Of a DNA stretch of 64,000 nucleotides, positions 48,777 through 57,920 are shown piece after piece (the first letter of the stretch is position 1; each line of letters starts with the position of its first letter). The notes beneath the pieces were generated by a model. The model made no database searches. It was not told where the DNA came from and saw nothing but the letters and a program-made list of their open reading frames with translations. The translations under genes were made by a program, and so were the position numbers. Origin of the DNA: Thiosocius sp963736445. Lineage in GTDB: Bacteria > Pseudomonadota > Gammaproteobacteria > Chromatiales > Chromatiaceae. The DNA is taken from contig CAVTOY010000003.1 in NCBI GenBank assembly GCA_963736445.1, positions 7,838 to 71,837 of the forward strand. Direction: 5' to 3'.

Positions 48777-49420
48777 ACCGCCGGCTAACCACGCCTTCGG
48801 CGACGACTATCGCAGCACTTAAGCCGCTCATGCTCGCCGCCGGGTTTGTTGGCATGATCCATCGACCGGTCCCAACATCCTCGAAATGGGAGCACTACGT
48901 GCCAAGCCGAGAGAGTTAGGCTCGGAAAGCCGGCCGGCGGCATGCCCCCTTGGCGCCATCCGGGTATCGACCGGGCCGACCATCAATCGGTCTCCGACTT
49001 TATCAGGCGCTGAGGTATATGTGATATCGACTCGGCATCGATCGCGGAACGGATACGGCCACGAAGCTCTTCTCTTTTGACTCCTGCGGACATACCCTGC
49101 ACTTTCACAACGGGGAGTGCACTCAGCGTGGCCATTGGCTTGGTTTCGCACCGGACACGCTGGATCTGACGGCCTTTGACACGCCGAGCGCGGTGGCTGG
49201 CAACCGGCAACCCCTTGCGACGAGAAACAAGCATTTCGACCCTGCGCGAACTCCACCATGCAAAATGCCTGAAACTGGATGGTAACTGCGGTGGACCCCA
49301 ATACGCTGTGCTTGGTCTCACGCCTGAATCGAACCATTCCTGATCTCTTACTGGAGGACAGTACGATGCTTTGGCAACGGCTGCTTTCACTGAATTCGAT
49401 TGGCACAGGGGAGACGCCAC
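48777..49420. other. 644-base stretch without a supported gene
   Basis: Some minus-strand frames are open but show no family features or ribosome sites. The right part precedes the enzyme I-like gene and ends with its GGGGAGA ribosome site. No promoter was identified with confidence. Confidence 0.4.
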
Positions 49421-51061
49421 ATGTCTGATGACGAGCCAAGCAGAACGCTCTGCGGCACGGCGCTTTCCCCCGGTTGGGGTGAAGGTAAAGTGTTCGTATA
49501 CCGCGATCTACTGACGCGCTTTGATGAGTTTTACGAAATCGACGACGCCTATATTGAAGAGGAAATGAAACGCCTCGACCTCGCTCTTGTGAGGATCTCC
49601 GACGACCTGAGCGTATTGGCAGGCCGGGTGGAGGAGGAAATTGATGCGCAGCTCTCGGGCGTGTTTCACGCGCACTTGGCCATGGTGCAAGACCCGAGCC
49701 TCAGAGCAGAAGTAGAGACGGAAATCAAAGAGGAATTGGTCAGTGCAGGCAGTGCGGTGAGGACCGTTTTCCGGCGCTGGGAGCGTCGATTCCGATCCAT
49801 GGAAGCTGAAGTGGCGAAACATAAAGGCGATGACATGCGGGACTTGGCGCGCCGGCTCGTCTCTGCGCTGGCCGGCGTCCAAGCGCATGCCCTGGAGAAC
49901 ATCCCCCGCGGTAGCGTACTCGTAGCAAACCGCTTGCTGCCATCGGACACAGTACTCCTCGCACGGAATACGGTCAGTGCCGCTTTACTGGAAGTCGGCG
50001 GTAAGGGCTCCCACGCAGCGCTCTTCGCTCGTGAAATAGGGCTCCCGTGTGTGGCCGGGCTCCCTGGTCTCTTGGACACAGTGTCCGAAAGCTCATTTGC
50101 CGTCGTCGATGCGGATGAGAGCAAAGCCGTCATCAACCCGACCGCGAAGCAGAGGCAGGTGTTCCGCGCGCAAGGAAGGCTGCGGGAGCAGAAAGTCGCG
50201 CAGGCGCGCGCCCACGCCCGGGAGCCCGCAGTGACAGTGAGTGGCAAGCAGATCGCCGTCCTTGCGAACGTGGGGGACGTAGAAGACACGCGGGTCGCGG
50301 TAAAAAACGGCGCTGATGGCGTAGGTCTCTACCGCCTCGAACAAGCGTATCTGGGGCGTCAGAAGCCTCCCAGCATGACGGAACTGCTTGCAGAAATGCA
50401 GCGCACGTTGCAGCCCGCCAAGGGCATGCCCGTTTATATTAGGTTATTGGACGTGGGTGCAGAAAAGCCGCTACCCTTTGTTGAAATGCCCCGAGAAAGC
50501 AATCCTGCATTGGGACAGCGGGGCATCCGTTTCCTTTGGCAATACCCAGAACTCCTGCACACGCAGCTGGATGCGCTTATCCGGCTTCCATTAGATCACG
50601 ATCTCCATATTCTCGTACCAATGGTCACACTGCCGCGCGACATGCTGGCGATACGGCAGGCCCTGAGGGAAGCAGCAGCAAGAGCCAAGACTTCCGGCCT
50701 GCCAAAACTTGGCGCTATGATTGAGACACCAGCGGCGGCGCTCGCTGCTCCTGAAATCATGAAACACGCAGACTTTCTGAGTCTTGGCACGAACGACCTC
50801 ACACAGTACTCATTTGCCGCTGACCGGGAAAATACAGCCGTTGATTCCTATTTCGATGACACCCACGACGTCATCTTTCGGCTGATTAGCATGATCCATG
50901 GTGATGTCCCCGATGCGCCTCTATCGATCTGTGGAGAATTGGCAGGTCGAACCGGAGCCACATCCAGACTGATTGAGTGCGGAATCACTGCCCTCAGCGT
51001 TGCACCCCCCTCCATCCCTGCGGTGAAGGAAGCCGTTCGCAACTGCGGTAGGGAACCATAG
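49421..51061 (+). CDS. PTS enzyme I-like PEP-dependent phosphotransferase
   Basis: This 546-residue protein is organised like enzyme I (PtsI). It has an N-terminal helical HPr-binding part (to about 150) and a swivelling phospho-His domain with VGGKGSHAALFAREIGLPCV (His198, matching His189 of E. coli). The PEP-binding barrel has DGVGLYRLEQAYLG, IRLLDVGAEKPLP, LGQRGIRF, LGAMIETPAAAL, FLSLGTNDLTQYSF and the catalytic CGELAGR. It would transfer phosphate from PEP to an HPr-type carrier. No HPr or enzyme II is nearby, so partners must be encoded elsewhere. The start has GGGGAGA upstream. Confidence 0.9.
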   Translation: MSDDEPSRTLCGTALSPGWGEGKVFVYRDLLTRFDEFYEIDDAYIEEEMKRLDLALVRISDDLSVLAGRVEEEIDAQLSGVFHAHLAMVQDPSLRAEVETEIKEELVSAGSAVRTVFRRWERRFRSMEAEVAKHKGDDMRDLARRLVSALAGVQAHALENIPRGSVLVANRLLPSDTVLLARNTVSAALLEVGGKGSHAALFAREIGLPCVAGLPGLLDTVSESSFAVVDADESKAVINPTAKQRQVFRAQGRLREQKVAQARAHAREPAVTVSGKQIAVLANVGDVEDTRVAVKNGADGVGLYRLEQAYLGRQKPPSMTELLAEMQRTLQPAKGMPVYIRLLDVGAEKPLPFVEMPRESNPALGQRGIRFLWQYPELLHTQLDALIRLPLDHDLHILVPMVTLPRDMLAIRQALREAAARAKTSGLPKLGAMIETPAAALAAPEIMKHADFLSLGTNDLTQYSFAADRENTAVDSYFDDTHDVIFRLISMIHGDVPDAPLSICGELAGRTGATSRLIECGITALSVAPPSIPAVKEAVRNCGREP

Positions 51062-51276
51062 CTGCCTGCAAGACAGCGCATCCTCATGGGCGAGCGCTAT
51101 CTCTGTCGGGTTATCTTCGTGTCCTACAAAGCCATCGTTGGCTGAACCAGCCGCCCATTCACGCTTCTGGCCGGGCGTAATCAATCAGCAACACACAAAC
51201 ACACTCCACCATACCGCGAAACATCGTTCGCAAGGCACTCGAATCGGTTAAGGTGGATTGACCACTGACCCTGTCT

Positions 51277-52471
51277 ATGGCGAATTCGCAATTTTCACCG
51301 AAAAACGATGACGCGAACAGTCTTGCCCCTGATCGCAGCGTTGCCTACCCTGCAGTGCCACGAAGAATCTGCTGATACTCCTCCGTTTACTGACAACAAT
51401 CGCCAAGCTCCTCGGACCGGGTGGCGCGAAGGCAGTCGTCGCCGACAGCCTTCTCATGAAACAGCAGCTCCTCGTAATCAATCGCTCTCGGCGACGTGCG
51501 CCGAATCTATCGGCACTCGATCGATGCCTGTTCGGTTTCTGGTCATTGTTTCTCGATTTACGCCGCATCCAGCGAGCTGCCGTGGTTATCCAACCTTCAA
51601 CGCTGTTGAAATTTCATAACCTGCTCAAGCAGCGAAAGTATCGACTGCTGTATTCAGCCCGCCGCAAAGCGAAACCTGGTCCCAAGGGACCATCGCGCGA
51701 ACTCATCCAAGCCATCGTTGCAATGAAGCAGCGCAACCCACGGTTTGGATGCCCTCGAATCGCACAACAGATCAACAAGGCGTTCGGTATCGACATCGAT
51801 AAAGATATGGTACGGCGGATCTTGGCCGCGCATTACCGGCCGGGTTCCCCCGGTGACAGTGGGCCGTCATGGCTCACCTTCCTTGGTCATACGAAGGACA
51901 GTCTCTGGAGCATTGACCTGTTTCGGTGTGAATCCATTCACCTGAAGAGCCACTGGGTGCTCGTGGTCATGGATCAGTTCACTCGGCGCATCGTAGGTTT
52001 CGGTGTGCATGCCGGCGATGTCGATGGTGTGGCCTTGTGTCGAATGTTCAATATCGCCATCTCAGCCATGGGTGTTCCTAAGTATCTCAGCTCTGACAAT
52101 GACCCGTTGTTCCGGTATCACCGCTGGCAGGCGAATCTGCGCATCCGGGCGATTCAGGAGATCAAAACCGTTCCCTACGTGCCCTTATCGCATCCTTTCA
52201 TCGAGCGAGTGATCGGGACCATTCGCCGCGAATTCCTTGACCATGTGTTCTTCTGGAATGCCAATGATCTGGAGCGAAAACTGGAAGGATTCCGACAGTA
52301 TTACAACGCGCATCGCGTGCACACTTCGCTCGATGGCGACACACCATTAGAAATCACTGGTGAAACGACCAGCCACCGTGTCGACCTCAACCAATTCCAG
52401 TGGCAATCACATTGCCGCGGGCTATATCAGTTACCTGTAGCCGCTTGAGCAACAATTCGCCACCCACACGG
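51277..52471 (+). mobile_element. Insertion sequence copy B, complete
   Basis: The element is about 1.2 kb. Short inverted ends TGGCGAATT (51277-51285) and AATTCGCCA (52454-52462) bracket one transposase gene. Its right 728 bases match copy A at 1-728 almost perfectly, so it moved or was duplicated recently. Its right edge cuts into a tyrosine-integrase gene, whose 5' part is not on the left side, so a deletion or rearrangement accompanied or followed insertion. The exact outer limits are uncertain by about 10 bases. Confidence 0.8.
51456..52448 (+). CDS. DDE transposase with integrase core, full length
   Basis: 330 residues from the ATG at 51456. The frame is open back to 51333 without an ATG or GTG and would add residues such as LLRLLTTIAKLLGPGGAKAV, so the real start may be a rarer codon or the gene may have lost its own. 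An N-terminal helix-turn-helix region (FGCPRIAQQINKAFGI) precedes the catalytic integrase core with its D-D-E set (SIDLFR, SSDNDP, FIERVIGTIRREF). Family assignment is IS3/IS481-like and tentative. Confidence 0.88.
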   Translation: MKQQLLVINRSRRRAPNLSALDRCLFGFWSLFLDLRRIQRAAVVIQPSTLLKFHNLLKQRKYRLLYSARRKAKPGPKGPSRELIQAIVAMKQRNPRFGCPRIAQQINKAFGIDIDKDMVRRILAAHYRPGSPGDSGPSWLTFLGHTKDSLWSIDLFRCESIHLKSHWVLVVMDQFTRRIVGFGVHAGDVDGVALCRMFNIAISAMGVPKYLSSDNDPLFRYHRWQANLRIRAIQEIKTVPYVPLSHPFIERVIGTIRREFLDHVFFWNANDLERKLEGFRQYYNAHRVHTSLDGDTPLEITGETTSHRVDLNQFQWQSHCRGLYQLPVAA

Positions 52472-52962
52472 GTTGCCGTGAACAGGAGGTCTGCCAGTTA
52501 CATTGGAACTGGGAAGTCGAGGTACCCGAGTTGAACACCTCGGTGTTTATCATTTCGGGCGAACGCGTGAAAAACCGAGAGGACCGCTTGGTGGTGTTGA
52601 ATCGGATTGCACGTTCCGTTGTTGAAGAGGTCCGCGGTGACCATCCGGGGTATGTCTTCACCTACAAGGGTAAGCCGGTCGGGACCATTAACAACAGCGC
52701 CTGGAAGCGGGCGCGCCGCGATGCCGGCCTACCGCAGGTCCGCGTGCACGACTTGAAGCATACTTTCGGTCGACGGCTGCGCGCGGCTGGGGTACCGGTG
52801 GAGACCCGCAAGGTCCTGCTCGGTCACCGCAATGGCGACATCACGACCCATTACTCTGCCCCCGAACTGGAGGAACTGGTGGAGGCAGCCAACCGGGTCT
52901 GCGCGGAAAAGTCCGGCAAAAGTCCGGCACTGGTTGTGCTGAAAACAAAAGCGGCTACCTGA
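52472..52962 (+). pseudogene. Tyrosine integrase, 5' end removed by the IS
   Basis: Directly after the IS the frame reads GCREQEVCQLHWNWEVEVPE, the first catalytic Arg region (in TGCREQEV), then VRVHDLKHTFGRRLRAAGV, with the His-x-x-Arg box as HDLKHTFGRR. LLGHRNGDITTHYSAPELEE follows, with the second His and the nucleophile Tyr. About 165 C-terminal residues remain and the N-terminal DNA-binding half is lost. The gene ends 36 bases before the 3' end of tRNA-Arg and points at it, the usual layout for an integrated island. Confidence 0.8.
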
Positions 52963-52998
52963 GTTCCCCGATAACCGCTTGATTTCGTTGCCATTGCT

Positions 52999-53075
52999 TG
53001 GCGCGCCCGGAGAGATTCGAACTCCCGACCGCCTGGTTCGTAGCCAGGTACTCTATCCAGCTGAGCTACGGGCGC
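52999..53075 (-). tRNA. tRNA-Arg (anticodon ACG)
   Basis: On the minus strand a full cloverleaf is visible. The acceptor stem GCGCCCG pairs with CGGGCGC, the T loop contains GTTCGAATC, the anticodon loop CTACGAA gives ACG, and CCA is encoded. Its 3' end faces the truncated integrase gene, so the tRNA is a probable attachment site. Confidence 0.96.
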
Positions 53076-53090
53076 ATTTTTGAGCGGCAA

Positions 53091-53119
53091 ATTTTGGTAG
53101 TTTTCAGCGAGTCTGTCAA
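53091..53119 (-). promoter_or_regulatory. Likely promoter of tRNA-Arg
   Basis: On the minus strand TTGACA (53114-53119) is followed after exactly 17 bases by CAAAAT (53091-53096), a sigma-70-like pair ending 16 bases before the tRNA. The -35 is perfect. The -10 has four of six consensus bases. Confidence 0.6.
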
Positions 53120-53204
53120 TCTCCGGCCTTGAACTGCGAGAACGGTGAGAGAAAACGTCAGGTATGGTTATGTCCGAAGAAACGCGTTCGGGTGAGGATA
53201 CAAC

Positions 53205-53894
53205 ATGATTGAAAACGCGGAAGACTACAAGGTGCTCGACCTGACCAAGGAGTGGCCGCGGATCTATCCGCACGTGCAAAATCCGCGCGTGGTGGCCGCC
53301 ATTGAGGAGGGAATGGACGCCTGGCTGAACACCTATCCCGGAGTCAACCTTACGCCTCGCGGGCGCGAGCCCCATCCTTGGTCATTGGCTGCCGCACTTG
53401 CCGGAGAAGACCTGGCGCCGTGCCAGTTCCTTACCTCCGATTTCGTCGGCGCATGGCTCGAAGTCAACGCCGACCGGGCGACCCAGAGCGACCCTTTCCC
53501 TGATCCAGACCCTGCACGAGACCCCATCTGGTGGGCGGGTGTCGGCACATCCCACCACCTGGCGAGGTTTGCCAAGGAGCTGGCGCAGCTAGCCTACCCG
53601 GATGGCGAGTGGACCGTCCTGGGTAGAGCCGATCACTCTACCGTTGTCGATGTTCGGAACCGCCGCGTATTCGATTTGGTGCACCATCAGGGACGGGTGA
53701 ACCCGATCACCTTCGTCAGAGAAGGTTACGCCGCGGTGGAGTCTGAGGAGCCAAAGATTTTCTGCTGGCCAGCCGCACCCCTGGATCCGTCGGAACTCGT
53801 GCCGGGAATCGGGCTGCGTGTCCTATGGTCTCGGTTTACGCCAGACAGCGATTCAGGACGCGAAGCGCTTACCCTCGGGCAGAAGCAGGGATGA
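53205..53894 (+). CDS. Hypothetical protein beside the tRNA
   Basis: This 229-residue soluble protein has GAGGAT before the ATG. It is rich in Trp and Pro and has no signal or membrane segment. Distinct stretches are YPHVQNPRVVAAIEEGMDAW, a metal-like HHLARFAKELAQLAY helix, and EEPKIFCWPAAPLDPSELVP. I do not recognise a family. Its position next to a tRNA attachment site makes it a candidate cargo or flank gene. Confidence 0.6.
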   Translation: MIENAEDYKVLDLTKEWPRIYPHVQNPRVVAAIEEGMDAWLNTYPGVNLTPRGREPHPWSLAAALAGEDLAPCQFLTSDFVGAWLEVNADRATQSDPFPDPDPARDPIWWAGVGTSHHLARFAKELAQLAYPDGEWTVLGRADHSTVVDVRNRRVFDLVHHQGRVNPITFVREGYAAVESEEPKIFCWPAAPLDPSELVPGIGLRVLWSRFTPDSDSGREALTLGQKQG

Positions 53895-54160
53895 TAAGCA
53901 GGGAGTTTGACAGCACGTGGTGAGATTCGGCGCCGGCTTGTGGATCCGACTCTTGACGCTGTGGGAATAACGCGAACCGTCGGGACACTCGACACACCAC
54001 ACCCCGTCGAGGTGCGGCCAGCTAAACGCCACCAAGTGCTCGGTGTAGATCGAGGGGTGGAGCGGCGGCACGCAAGGCATGGCAGTGATGCGCTGTCCCA
54101 TCGAAAAAGAGCGCTTATACTTCCAAAAAAACGGGCGAGTCAGCCGAAAGGAGACCCAGC

Positions 54161-54307
54161 ATGACGCTGATCGAGGAGGAATATAGTATCCATAGTGTTG
54201 CCGACTCTCTCGAGTTCATCGCCTACTGTCATCGGTTCGATCACATACGCAATCTCGACGAGGCGCACCAGCGTGAGCCGGCCGGCCCCGCAAGGAGCAG
54301 CACATGA
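54161..54307 (+). CDS. 48-residue ORF leading the fumarate reductase operon
   Basis: An ATG at 54161 follows an excellent AAAGGAGA ribosome site. The 48 residues (start MTLIEEEYSIHSVADSLEFI) end in TGA, which overlaps the frdC start as ATGA, the same coupling seen at the frdC-frdA and frdA-frdB junctions. Composition is protein-like with a short amphipathic helix (SLEFIAYCHRFDHIRNL). No family is recognised. It may be a small subunit, assembly factor or leader that couples translation. Confidence 0.6.
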   Translation: MTLIEEEYSIHSVADSLEFIAYCHRFDHIRNLDEAHQREPAGPARSST

Positions 54308-55083
54308 ACAAGGGCATCGACGTCATCGCCGGGGTCGGCCTGGCGGATCGCCGGCGCAAGAGCCGTTGGCCGGCGCGGATGGACTTCTGGCAGAGCGCCA
54401 GCGGACTGTTCCTCGGGCTGTTCATGTGGGGCCACATGTTCTTCGTGGCCACCATCCTTATCAGCAAGGACGCCATGTGGGCAGTCACGAAAATGTTCGA
54501 GGGCTACTTCGTCTTCGGCACTGCCTACCCGATCCTGGTCTCTGGCGTGGTGGCGCTGGTATTCGCTGCGTTCATCGCCCATGCCTTCCTGGCAATGCGC
54601 AAGTTTCCGGCCAACTATCGCCAGTACCGTGCGTTCATCGGCCACAAGAACCTTTTCCGCCATGGTGACACCACGCTGTGGTGGGTGCAGTTCGTTACCG
54701 GCTTCTTGCTGTTCTTCCTGGGCTCGGCGCATCTTTACCAGATGCTGATGAACCCCGGTGCCATCGGTCCCTATGCCTCGGGTGAGCGCGTCTTCACCGC
54801 CTGGTGGCCGCTCTACCTGGTGCTGCTGTTCGCGGTCGAGCTTCACGGTGGCATCGGCCTGTATCGCCTGTCGGTGAAGTGGGGCTGGTTCGACGGCAAG
54901 GACCCCGAGGCGACGCGCAAGCGGCTGGCCGCCTTCAAGTGGGGCCTCACCGTGTTCTTCCTGGTGCTGGGGCTGATGACGTTGGCGGTGTACTACAAAA
55001 TCGGCTGGGAGAACCGCGACGACCCGGGAAACCGCTTCACGCCATCGTGGGTGCAGGATGACGGGCAGGGAGGCCGGCAATGA
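54304..55083 (+). CDS. frdC: Fumarate reductase cytochrome b subunit
   Basis: This 259-residue diheme membrane anchor is of the Wolinella type. Five hydrophobic helices carry the heme-ligand histidines: LFMWGHMFFVATIL, AFIAHAFLAMRKF, LGSAHLYQMLM, and LLFAVELHGGIGLYRL, in the expected helices. A conserved FPANYRQYRAF loop follows helix II. It transfers electrons from menaquinol to the FrdAB part, or in reverse from succinate. The start is coupled to the small upstream ORF, and the stop overlaps the frdA start by 4 bases. Confidence 0.92.
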   Translation: MNKGIDVIAGVGLADRRRKSRWPARMDFWQSASGLFLGLFMWGHMFFVATILISKDAMWAVTKMFEGYFVFGTAYPILVSGVVALVFAAFIAHAFLAMRKFPANYRQYRAFIGHKNLFRHGDTTLWWVQFVTGFLLFFLGSAHLYQMLMNPGAIGPYASGERVFTAWWPLYLVLLFAVELHGGIGLYRLSVKWGWFDGKDPEATRKRLAAFKWGLTVFFLVLGLMTLAVYYKIGWENRDDPGNRFTPSWVQDDGQGGRQ

Positions 55084-57072
55084 AGATCGTCTACACCGAC
55101 GTGCTGGTGATCGGCGGCGGGCTGGCCGGCCTGCGCGTGGCCGTCGCAGCGAAGCGACGCGGCCACGACACGATTATCCTCTCACTGGTTCCGGCCAAGC
55201 GCTCCCACTCCAAGGCGGCTCAGGGGGGCATGCAGGCGAGCCTCGGCAACGTCATCAAGGGCCAAGGCGACAACGAGGACGTGCATTTCGAGGACACGGT
55301 GCGTGGCTCCGACTGGGGCGCCGACCAGGACGTAGTGCGCATGTTCGTCAACACCGCCCCCAAGGCGGTGCGCGAGCTGGCGGCATGGGGCGTGCCCTGG
55401 AGCCGGGTGCGTAAAGGCGATCGCGAGGTGGTCATCAATGGCCAGCAGCGTGACGATTACCGAGCGCGACGAGGCCCACGGCACCGTGGCCCAGCGCGAC
55501 TTCGGCGGCACCAAGAAGTGGCGTACCTGCTATGTTTCCGACGGCACCGGACACGCCATGATCACGGCAGTGGCAGACCGCGCCATCGCGGAGCAGATTC
55601 CGGTGCATGAGCGGGTCGAGGCGCTGGCGCTGATCCACGACAGCGGGCGCTGCTACGGCGCGGTGGTGCGGGACCTTGTTACCGGCGAGCTCACCGCCTA
55701 CGTCGCCAAGGCCACCGCGATCGCCACCGGCGGCGCCGGGCGGCTCTACCGCGTCACCACCAACGCGGTGATCTGTGAGGGGATCGGCCACGCCATCGCG
55801 CTTGAGACGGGGGTCGCCGCGCTCGGCAACATGGAGGCCGTGCAGTTCCATCCCACCGGCATCTTCCCGGCCGGCATCCTGGTGACGGAGGGTTGCCGGG
55901 GCGACGGCGGACTGCTGAAGGACACCGACGGGCAGCGCTTCATGCCGGATTACGAGCCGGAGAAGAAAGAGCTGGCCTCGCGCGACGTGGTGTCGCGGCG
56001 CATGGAGGAGCACATCGCCAAGGGCAAGGGCGCCAAGAGCCGCTTCGGCGACCACCTCTGGCTCGACATCACACTGCTGGGCGAGCAACACATCCGCCAC
56101 AACCTGCGTGAGGTCTACGAGATCTGCCATCACTTTCTCGGGATCGACCCTGTCAAGGATTGGATTCCTGTGCGCCCCGCGCAGCACTACACCATGGGCG
56201 GAGTGCGTACGAAACCCAACGGCGAGAGTCCGACGCTGAAGGGCCTGTTCGCCGCCGGCGAGGCGGCGTGCTGGGACATGCACGGCTTCAACCGCCTAGG
56301 CGGCAATTCGGTGGCGGAGACCGTGGTGGCGGGGATGATCGTGGGCGAATTCATCGCGGACTTCTGCGATGAGGCGGCGAACGACCTCAACGTTCCGCTG
56401 GGCGTGGTGCACGACTTCCTCGCTCGCGAGCGGGCCAAGCTGGACGCCCTGCTCAAGGGCGGTGGCAACGAGGACGCAACCGAGCTCAAGGTGCGCATGC
56501 AGAACATCATGACGGACAAGGTCGGCATCTTCCGCCGCGGTGCGGATCTGAACGCGGCAGTCGAAGAACTGCAGCAGCTGCTGGCGCGCAGCCGCGACAT
56601 CTCGGTGCACTACAAGGCAGCCGGCGCCAATCCCGAGCTGGTCACCGCCTACCGCACGCAGAAGATGCTCAAGGTGGCGCTGGCCGTCGCCCAGGGCGCG
56701 GCCACGCGCACCGAGAGCCGCGGCGCGCACTTCCGCGAGGACTACCCGCGGCGCAACGACGCCGAGTGGCTCAAGCGCACGCTGGCGACCTGGGCCGAGG
56801 AGGGCGACACCCTGCCTAGACTCGCCTACGAGGCGCTGGACGTGAAGCGCATGGAGCTGCCGCCGGGTTGGCGCGGCTACGGGACCAAGGACTACGTTGA
56901 CCACCCGGACACGCCTGCGCGGGCGACAGAAGTGGAGAGCATCCGGCAGCGGGGCGGGGACCGCTACGCGATCCAGGAGGCACTGATGCCCTACGAGCAC
57001 TTGCTCCCAGAGCGCTTCCGCGGGCCAAACGAGCGGGTCGACGACAAGACGGACACGGTGGCGGCCAAATGA
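55080..57072 (+). pseudogene. frdA: Fumarate reductase flavoprotein subunit with one frameshift
   Basis: The frame opens with DVLVIGGGLAGLRVAVAAKR and SHSKAAQGGMQASLG, where His43 would bind FAD covalently. It loses frame near 55440 at VVINGQQ, while the next frame, one base later, continues VTITERDEAHGTVAQRDFGG and runs to 57072. Joined, the protein has about 663 residues, the normal size. The second part holds the active site (QFHPTGIFPAGILVTEGCRG, HYTMGGVRT, GEAACWDMHGFNRLGGNS). Since all neighbours are intact, a one-base sequencing insertion near 55440-55450 is likely. Otherwise the enzyme is dead. Confidence 0.88.
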
Positions 57073-57812
57073 ACGACCCAAGCAACGGAAATCGGCAGCT
57101 CAGGATCAGCATCCTGCGCTACAACCCGCAGGTTCCGGGCGACAAGCCAAGGCTGCAGGCCTACGACCTGGAAGAAGCCGCGGGCATGACGCTGTTCATT
57201 GCATTGAACGAGATCCGCGAGCAGCAAGACCCGTCACTGCAGTTCGATTTCGTCTGTCGTGCGGGCATCTGCGGCAGCTGCGGCATGATGATCAACGGCA
57301 AGCCCGGGCTGGCCTGCCGCACGCTGACCAAAGACCTCGACCCCGAGATCACGCTGGCGCCGCTGCCGGTATTCGAGCTGATCGGCGACCTGTCGGTCAA
57401 TACGGGCAAGTGGATGCGGGCCATGAGCGAGCGCCTTGAGACCTGGGTCCACATGAGGCAGCAGGAAATCGACCTCGCCCGCATCGAGGAGCGCATGGAG
57501 CCCGAGCTGGCCGAGGAGATCTACCTGCTGGATCGCTGCATCGAGTGCGGCTGCTGCATCGCCGGCTGCGGCACGGTCCGGATGCGCGAAGATTTCGTCG
57601 GCGCGGTGAGTCTCAACAAGATCGCGCGTTTCCGTCTCGACCCACGCGACGGTCGCGACGACGAGGACTTCTATGAGCTGATCGGCGACGACGATGGGGT
57701 GTTCGGCTGCATGTCGTTGCTCGGCTGCCATGACGTTTGCCCGAAGGATCTTCCGCTGCAGACGCAGATCGCGTTCCTGCGCCGAAAGATGGTCGCGGTG
57801 GGAATGAAATAG
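57069..57812 (+). CDS. frdB: Fumarate reductase iron-sulfur subunit
   Basis: This 247-residue protein overlaps frdA by 4 bases. The [2Fe-2S] ligands are in CRAGICGSCGMMINGKPGLAC (wrapped by an N-terminal ferredoxin fold), the [4Fe-4S] in CIECGCCIAGCGT, and the [3Fe-4S] in CMSLLGCHDVCPKDLPL. It wires the flavin to the hemes of FrdC. The cysteine pattern fits the quinol:fumarate reductase branch rather than E. coli SdhB. Confidence 0.95.
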   Translation: MNDPSNGNRQLRISILRYNPQVPGDKPRLQAYDLEEAAGMTLFIALNEIREQQDPSLQFDFVCRAGICGSCGMMINGKPGLACRTLTKDLDPEITLAPLPVFELIGDLSVNTGKWMRAMSERLETWVHMRQQEIDLARIEERMEPELAEEIYLLDRCIECGCCIAGCGTVRMREDFVGAVSLNKIARFRLDPRDGRDDEDFYELIGDDDGVFGCMSLLGCHDVCPKDLPLQTQIAFLRRKMVAVGMK

Positions 57813-57920
57813 CCTGCCAGCGCACGATCAGCACCGTCTTTGACAGCGATCAATACGCCGTGCGCGGCCTTGGAGGAGCATCAACGGAGCGCTGGCCGCA
57901 TCGCATGAGAGGGGGTTCTC

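Noticed and set aside
48983..49420. A minus-strand frame of about 145 codons in the gap before the enzyme I-like gene
   Set aside because: There are no family features, the start is not supported, and it ends antisense to the ribosome site of the real gene.
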